This document shows, piece after piece, positions 6,023 through 9,239 of a stretch of 9,239 nucleotides of DNA. Each line of letters starts with the position of its first letter. Position 1 is the first letter of the stretch. The notes beneath the pieces are model-generated. The model did not search any database, was not told the DNA's origin, and saw nothing but the letters and a program-made list of their open reading frames with translations. The DNA is taken from positions 1 through 9,239 of the forward strand of contig CALBCM010000029.1 in NCBI GenBank assembly GCA_937927235.1. The letters are read 5' to 3'. Source of the stretch: an uncultured Johnsonella sp. (GTDB lineage Bacteria; Bacillota; Clostridia; Lachnospirales; Lachnospiraceae). The translations under genes and the position numbers were made by a program.

Positions 6023-7195
6023 ATGAATATTATGAGAAAAATACAACTAAGAAAAAATACAAAAAGAATATTGTCGGTAATGTTTTCAATATTATTAGGT
6101 ATCAATACTCTCTTTCCTTCCTTTGGCAATACTCCCAGTGCTACGATGGAGATAAATTATTCTGAGAGTAACTCTAATAATGTTACAGTGCAATCGGAAG
6201 AAAGCAAGCCGATTGTAGAGCAGAAGCTTTCAGAAACAAATATTCGTTATTCAGTGGAAATGAATTATTCAGAAAGATATCCTAAGAAATTATATATAGT
6301 GGGAAATACGATAAGAATAGAAAAAGTTCCTTTAATATCAAAGTTTAATTATATTTGGTTAAGGTTAAATGATAAAAATGGAGAGAATGTGTATAGTCAA
6401 ATATCTAGAAATACATTTGGAGATATGAATTTTACAATAAATGATATTTCAGACGGCAGATATTCTGTAGAGGCGTTTTCAGCCCCGGAAAAATACACGA
6501 GCTATAAATCAGTACTTCACGGAAAAAATGTAGAGATTATAGTGCAGGATGGTAAGTTAAGCTTGGCATCCTATCCATATTTTGAGCATAATACAAAGGT
6601 TTTAAACAATAAAAGAACTGACGAAATTGCGCTTTCATACTATAAGCAGCCATCCTATAATATTCAAAGTGACAATCAGGAGATTATTGATTTGGCAGCC
6701 AATATTACAACCGGAATTGAAAATGACTACGATAAAACTGTAGCGATTCATGATTGGGTTGCTAATAATATTTACTATGATTATGATTCTTTTTATAGCG
6801 GAAGCTATATTAATCTTGACACTTCAGCATTGGGAACTCTACATTCACATAAGAGTGTTTGTGACGGATATGCTAATTTAATGTCAGCACTTTTAAGAGC
6901 AGCAGGTATTCCGACTAAAAAAGTTTCCGGATTTGCTTTAGGTATATCAAATGAAAGCTGGCCTGAGAACTTTGATCCTAATAGAGATAGCAATCATGCG
7001 TGGAATGAAGCCTGGCTAAACGGAAGATGGATAATTGTGGATACAACATGGGATAGTCAAAATGCATGGAAAAATGGCGGAATTTCACAAAATGAAGGAT
7101 TAAGCGGATATCATTATTTTGATATAAGTCCAGATTTGTTTTCAGCAGATCATGTGATAAAGGACTACAGTGAAGAAGATATCCCAAAGACATAG
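6023..7195 (+). CDS. Secreted transglutaminase-like superfamily protein
   Basis: A 390-residue exported protein. A basic N-terminus and hydrophobic segment (about residues 14-34) look like a signal peptide; the exact cleavage site is unclear. Residues 35-75 are a low-complexity Ser/Asn/Glu region. Residues about 75-185 form an all-beta region of unknown family. The transglutaminase-like core spans about 215-380: a DKTVAIHDWVANNIYYD helix, nucleophile Cys280 in SVCDGYANLMSALLRAAGIP, His325 in NHAWNEAWLNGRW and Asp340 in IIVDTTWD. The Cys-His-Asp triad is intact, so catalysis is expected. Bacterial members include cross-linking enzymes and proteases, so the reaction is open. It lacks the wall-binding repeats of both flanking surface proteins. 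AAGAGG at 6010-6015 supports ATG 6023 over the in-frame ATG at 6032. It ends in a bidirectional hairpin. Confidence 0.88.
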   Translation: MNIMRKIQLRKNTKRILSVMFSILLGINTLFPSFGNTPSATMEINYSESNSNNVTVQSEESKPIVEQKLSETNIRYSVEMNYSERYPKKLYIVGNTIRIEKVPLISKFNYIWLRLNDKNGENVYSQISRNTFGDMNFTINDISDGRYSVEAFSAPEKYTSYKSVLHGKNVEIIVQDGKLSLASYPYFEHNTKVLNNKRTDEIALSYYKQPSYNIQSDNQEIIDLAANITTGIENDYDKTVAIHDWVANNIYYDYDSFYSGSYINLDTSALGTLHSHKSVCDGYANLMSALLRAAGIPTKKVSGFALGISNESWPENFDPNRDSNHAWNEAWLNGRWIIVDTTWDSQNAWKNGGISQNEGLSGYHYFDISPDLFSADHVIKDYSEEDIPKT

Positions 7196-7217
7196 TTATA
7201 TAAACTATAAAAATAGA

Positions 7218-7264
7218 TTTCACCTCAAATGTGAGATTTATGCACATTTGAGGTGAAACTTTTT
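7218..7264 (+). terminator. Strong, probably bidirectional terminator hairpin
   Basis: TTTCACCTCAAATGTG (7218-7233) and CACATTTGAGGTGAAA (7243-7258) form a perfect 16-bp stem with a 9-base loop. Five Ts follow on the plus strand (7260-7264). On the minus strand the stem is followed by ATCTATTTTTATAG, so it could also end transcription of the convergent gene whose stop is at 7529. Confidence 0.9.
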
Positions 7265-7317
7265 AATTAATTGAGACTTAATATAATCTGATAAGTTTTT
7301 TAGATAATATGGAGTGA

Positions 7318-7515
7318 CCTCACATTTGTAGTAACGTGGGCAAGGATGATTCCGTCAAGGAATATCTTCGAATGAAGAACGACCACGAACTGGCACTCAA
7401 GAAGATCAAGCAACAGATCAATGCTTTCTGCCTGTGCCACGGATTCTTTTACGACGGCAATAAATGGACCATCAAACACTGGGACTGGCTGAAAAAGCTG
7501 AAACTGTCGGATCTA
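7318..7515 (+). pseudogene. IS110-family transposase fragment
   Basis: After an in-frame TGA at 7315-7317 the frame reads PHICSNVGKDDSVKEYLRMK, and further on ALKKIKQQINAFCLCHGF and KWTIKHWDWLKKLKL. This is the helical segment that follows the N-terminal DEDD domain in IS110/IS116/IS902 transposases (compare the usual DEAVRDYLR...LKR.KQRL..FLLRHG...KWT..H..WL). The catalytic N-terminus and the C-terminal serine domain are missing, so it is inactive. GC is about 46% by hand count over 170 bases, visibly above the flanking AT-rich genes, and codons favour C or G in third position, pointing to recent transfer. A GTG at 7336 could be read as a start but has no ribosome-binding site. The fragment ends shortly before the stop of the convergent gene. 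Confidence 0.75.
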
Positions 7516-7528
7516 CTCCGCTTATTTA

Positions 7529-9239
7529 TTATTTTTTTGCCTGACCGTCCCATGCACCATCAGCACCTAAAGTATATCCGTCCACAGTAGTATTAAAGAG
7601 CATTATTCCATTGGTGGCATCGGCTGCTGTGCTTAAATAATACCATTTATCTCCAATTACTACCCAGCCGATAAGCATCCTGCCATTGCCGCTGCCGTCA
7701 GTCGCATCAAGATAATACCAATTATCATTTAACTTCAGCCAGCCTACAACCATATATCCTTCTGCATTAAAGAAATACCAGTTGCCATTTACTTTCTTCC
7801 ATTCGCTTTTCGGATATGAGCCATCGCTGTTTTTTATCCACCAGCCTTTATCATCCTTTTCCCAAGTAAATTCATTTGAAGCAGTACCTGCAACAGGGGT
7901 TACACCACTGCCTCCGTCCACAACGTGAAAGCCGCCACCGGAGCCTGAGCCTCTACCTCCACCGCCGGAAGAACCACCTCCACCACCGGAAGAGCTGCCT
8001 CCATCACCGTTATTAAGGTTATTATTTTGTATCTTATTATATTTGGCGGTTATAACTCTATCAGAGTTTATATTATTGTAATCTCCTTCCCAGCCTGCAA
8101 ACTGATAGCCCTCTATTGCAGGAGCTTGTGGCACAACTGCCGCCTCTCCTTCTTCTACCGTCTGTGTCGATAAAATACTTCCATCTGGAGCTTTAAAAAC
8201 AACTGTATATTCTACAGGTGCAGGGTAACGCTCCAAATAAAACTTTTGTGCATCATGACCATGCCAAATATATTGCTGTATATTTACTCCGTTAGAGGTC
8301 TGTGCTCCGGTTATGTCCACAACCTTGCCTGAATTCTTATTGACGAATCTATAGGTATTATCCTCATTTTTTACTATATACCAGCTCTCACTAGGCTTAT
8401 AATGTCTTTCCCAAGTCAATATATTAACTCTATCACTTAAGGAATACCATACTACATCCATATACTGATCATTAAATGTATTTTTAATCAGAAAACTGCC
8501 GTCCGACTGCTTTTCAAATCTCCAAATATGTGCAGGATGAATATTGGCTGTATTGTATTCCCAAAGATAGACATTTCTTCCATTAGACATATTATTAGGG
8601 TCCGACTCTGTTGTAATACCCTTAGATGTATCTAATTTTGAGCGTATAATATAAGTGGCATTATCCTTAATCTCGGAAGCACTTGTTTCAGATACATTAG
8701 GAAGCTCATGCTTTATTAAGTAAAATCTCTGTGCCGAAGATTCATTCGGATAATACTGCCATATATTAGTACCGTCAGCAGAATTTCCACCATATATATC
8801 AAGAGAGAAACCGGAGTGTTTGGCAATCAGCCTGTAGCCGTCACCATTTCTGACTATATACCATCTCTGGTTGCTATTTCCCTCTACCTCTTCCCATACC
8901 TGTATATTCTTCTCATTTCCAAAGGAAGTCGGACCGCCATAAACATCAAGAACCTTTCCACTTTGTTTTGACCTTATAATAAAGCTGTCATCACTTTGCC
9001 TTTCAAGTGTCCAAACATAATCTCCCCAACTATAAAAATCTCTTAGAAATACATTTTGTCCGTTTATATCGGCATTTCCTTCCCAAGCTATACTTCTGCC
9101 TTCTGCTACCCCGGAAACTATAGTATAATCTCCGTCAGCTATGCTATCATCACTTCCTCCTGCCGGGGGATCAAGATGATCCGGAGGGGAAGGTGGTGGT
9201 GGAGGCGGAGAAACAAAATCCGGACGAATAATATTTGTA
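7529..9239 (-). CDS. Large surface protein with two ricin-type trefoils, InlB-like repeat and wall-binding repeats (N-terminus outside window)
   Basis: C-terminal 569 residues of a surface protein. The frame stays open to the window edge, so an internal Met at 8590 is not the start. Reading from the N-terminal side: a proline run (six Pro at 9208-9191); ricin-type beta-trefoil 1 (about 9136-8711), with repeated DVYGG/DIYGG and NQRW/AQRFYL motifs; trefoil 2 (about 8662-8231) ending AQKFYLE; an InlB-type beta-repeat (8212-8036, TVVFKAPDGSIL to GYQFAGWEGDY); a Gly/Ser linker (about 8008-7907); and wall-binding repeats (7873-7532), including GWWIKNSDGSYPKSEW, GWLKLNDNWYYLD and GWVVIGDKWYYLS, with a VDGYTLGADGAW end. 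Trefoils usually bind sugars, so this is probably a glycan-binding adhesin or the binding half of a secreted enzyme whose catalytic domain lies upstream. It converges on the transglutaminase-like gene. Confidence 0.9.
   Translation of the reverse strand, partial: TNIIRPDFVSPPPPPPSPPDHLDPPAGGSDDSIADGDYTIVSGVAEGRSIAWEGNADINGQNVFLRDFYSWGDYVWTLERQSDDSFIIRSKQSGKVLDVYGGPTSFGNEKNIQVWEEVEGNSNQRWYIVRNGDGYRLIAKHSGFSLDIYGGNSADGTNIWQYYPNESSAQRFYLIKHELPNVSETSASEIKDNATYIIRSKLDTSKGITTESDPNNMSNGRNVYLWEYNTANIHPAHIWRFEKQSDGSFLIKNTFNDQYMDVVWYSLSDRVNILTWERHYKPSESWYIVKNEDNTYRFVNKNSGKVVDITGAQTSNGVNIQQYIWHGHDAQKFYLERYPAPVEYTVVFKAPDGSILSTQTVEEGEAAVVPQAPAIEGYQFAGWEGDYNNINSDRVITAKYNKIQNNNLNNGDGGSSSGGGGGSSGGGGRGSGSGGGFHVVDGGSGVTPVAGTASNEFTWEKDDKGWWIKNSDGSYPKSEWKKVNGNWYFFNAEGYMVVGWLKLNDNWYYLDATDGSGNGRMLIGWVVIGDKWYYLSTAADATNGIMLFNTTVDGYTLGADGAWDGQAKK

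Noticed and set aside
6805..7247. Minus-strand frames of 62 and 89 codons
   Set aside because: They are antisense to the catalytic core of the transglutaminase-like gene; the second also runs through the terminator hairpin.
7900..8010. Repetitive CCACC/CCGGA-rich tract suggestive of a tandem repeat or CRISPR
   Set aside because: It is the coding sequence of a Gly/Ser linker read in complement, with no regular repeat-spacer pattern.
7529..8590. Reading the minus-strand surface protein as a complete 353-residue gene starting at 8590
   Set aside because: The frame continues upstream without a stop to 9239 and encodes another full trefoil. The Met at 8590 lies inside the second trefoil and has no ribosome-binding site.

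Overview
The window looks like chromosomal DNA from a low-GC anaerobic Firmicute, most likely in or near the Lachnospiraceae. This rests on AT-rich intergenic DNA, Gram-positive ribosome-binding sites, a clostridial-type pyruvate phosphate dikinase, and secreted proteins with the aromatic/glycine cell-wall-binding repeats common in that family. No species can be named from the sequence alone.

Layout. (1) 1-629, minus: N-terminal quarter of pyruvate phosphate dikinase (ppdK), with a clear leader and an extended -10 promoter. (2) 642-1530: about 890 bases without an intact gene. It holds an imperfect direct copy of the ppdK promoter region 684 bases away, a strongly foldable element at 1225-1278, and frameshifted coding debris on the minus strand. 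(3) 1531-4604, plus: a three-gene ABC importer operon (permease, ATPase, substrate-binding lipoprotein) of the sulfonate/nitrate/taurine/HMP (NMT1-like) class, closed by a rho-independent terminator. The binding protein has five cysteines in its extracytoplasmic domain. (4) 4669-5051: repeated terminator-arm sequence and a broken small membrane or signal-peptide gene. (5) 5052-5915, plus: a secreted protein with N-terminal wall-binding repeats, a Lys/Glu/Gln-rich linker and an NPCBM-like carbohydrate-binding domain. (6) 6023-7195, plus: a secreted transglutaminase-superfamily protein with an intact Cys-His-Asp triad. (7) 7218-7258: a 16-bp perfect hairpin able to terminate transcription from both sides. 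(8) about 7318-7515: a fragment of an IS110-family transposase with higher GC. (9) 7529-9239, minus: C-terminal 569 residues of a large surface protein (proline-rich segment, two ricin-type trefoils, an InlB-like repeat, a Gly/Ser linker, wall-binding repeats). Its frame is open to the window edge, so its start lies outside.

How the genes fit together. The importer is a self-contained uptake operon. The right half is a surface-protein island: two of its three proteins join wall-anchoring repeats to glycan-binding folds, and the third carries a transglutaminase-like catalytic core. The most speculative but testable idea is that this enzyme acts on its neighbours at the cell surface, possibly on the Lys/Gln-rich linker of the adjacent protein. 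Transposase debris, broken reading frames and duplicated promoter and terminator segments indicate repeated rearrangement of both gene-free stretches.
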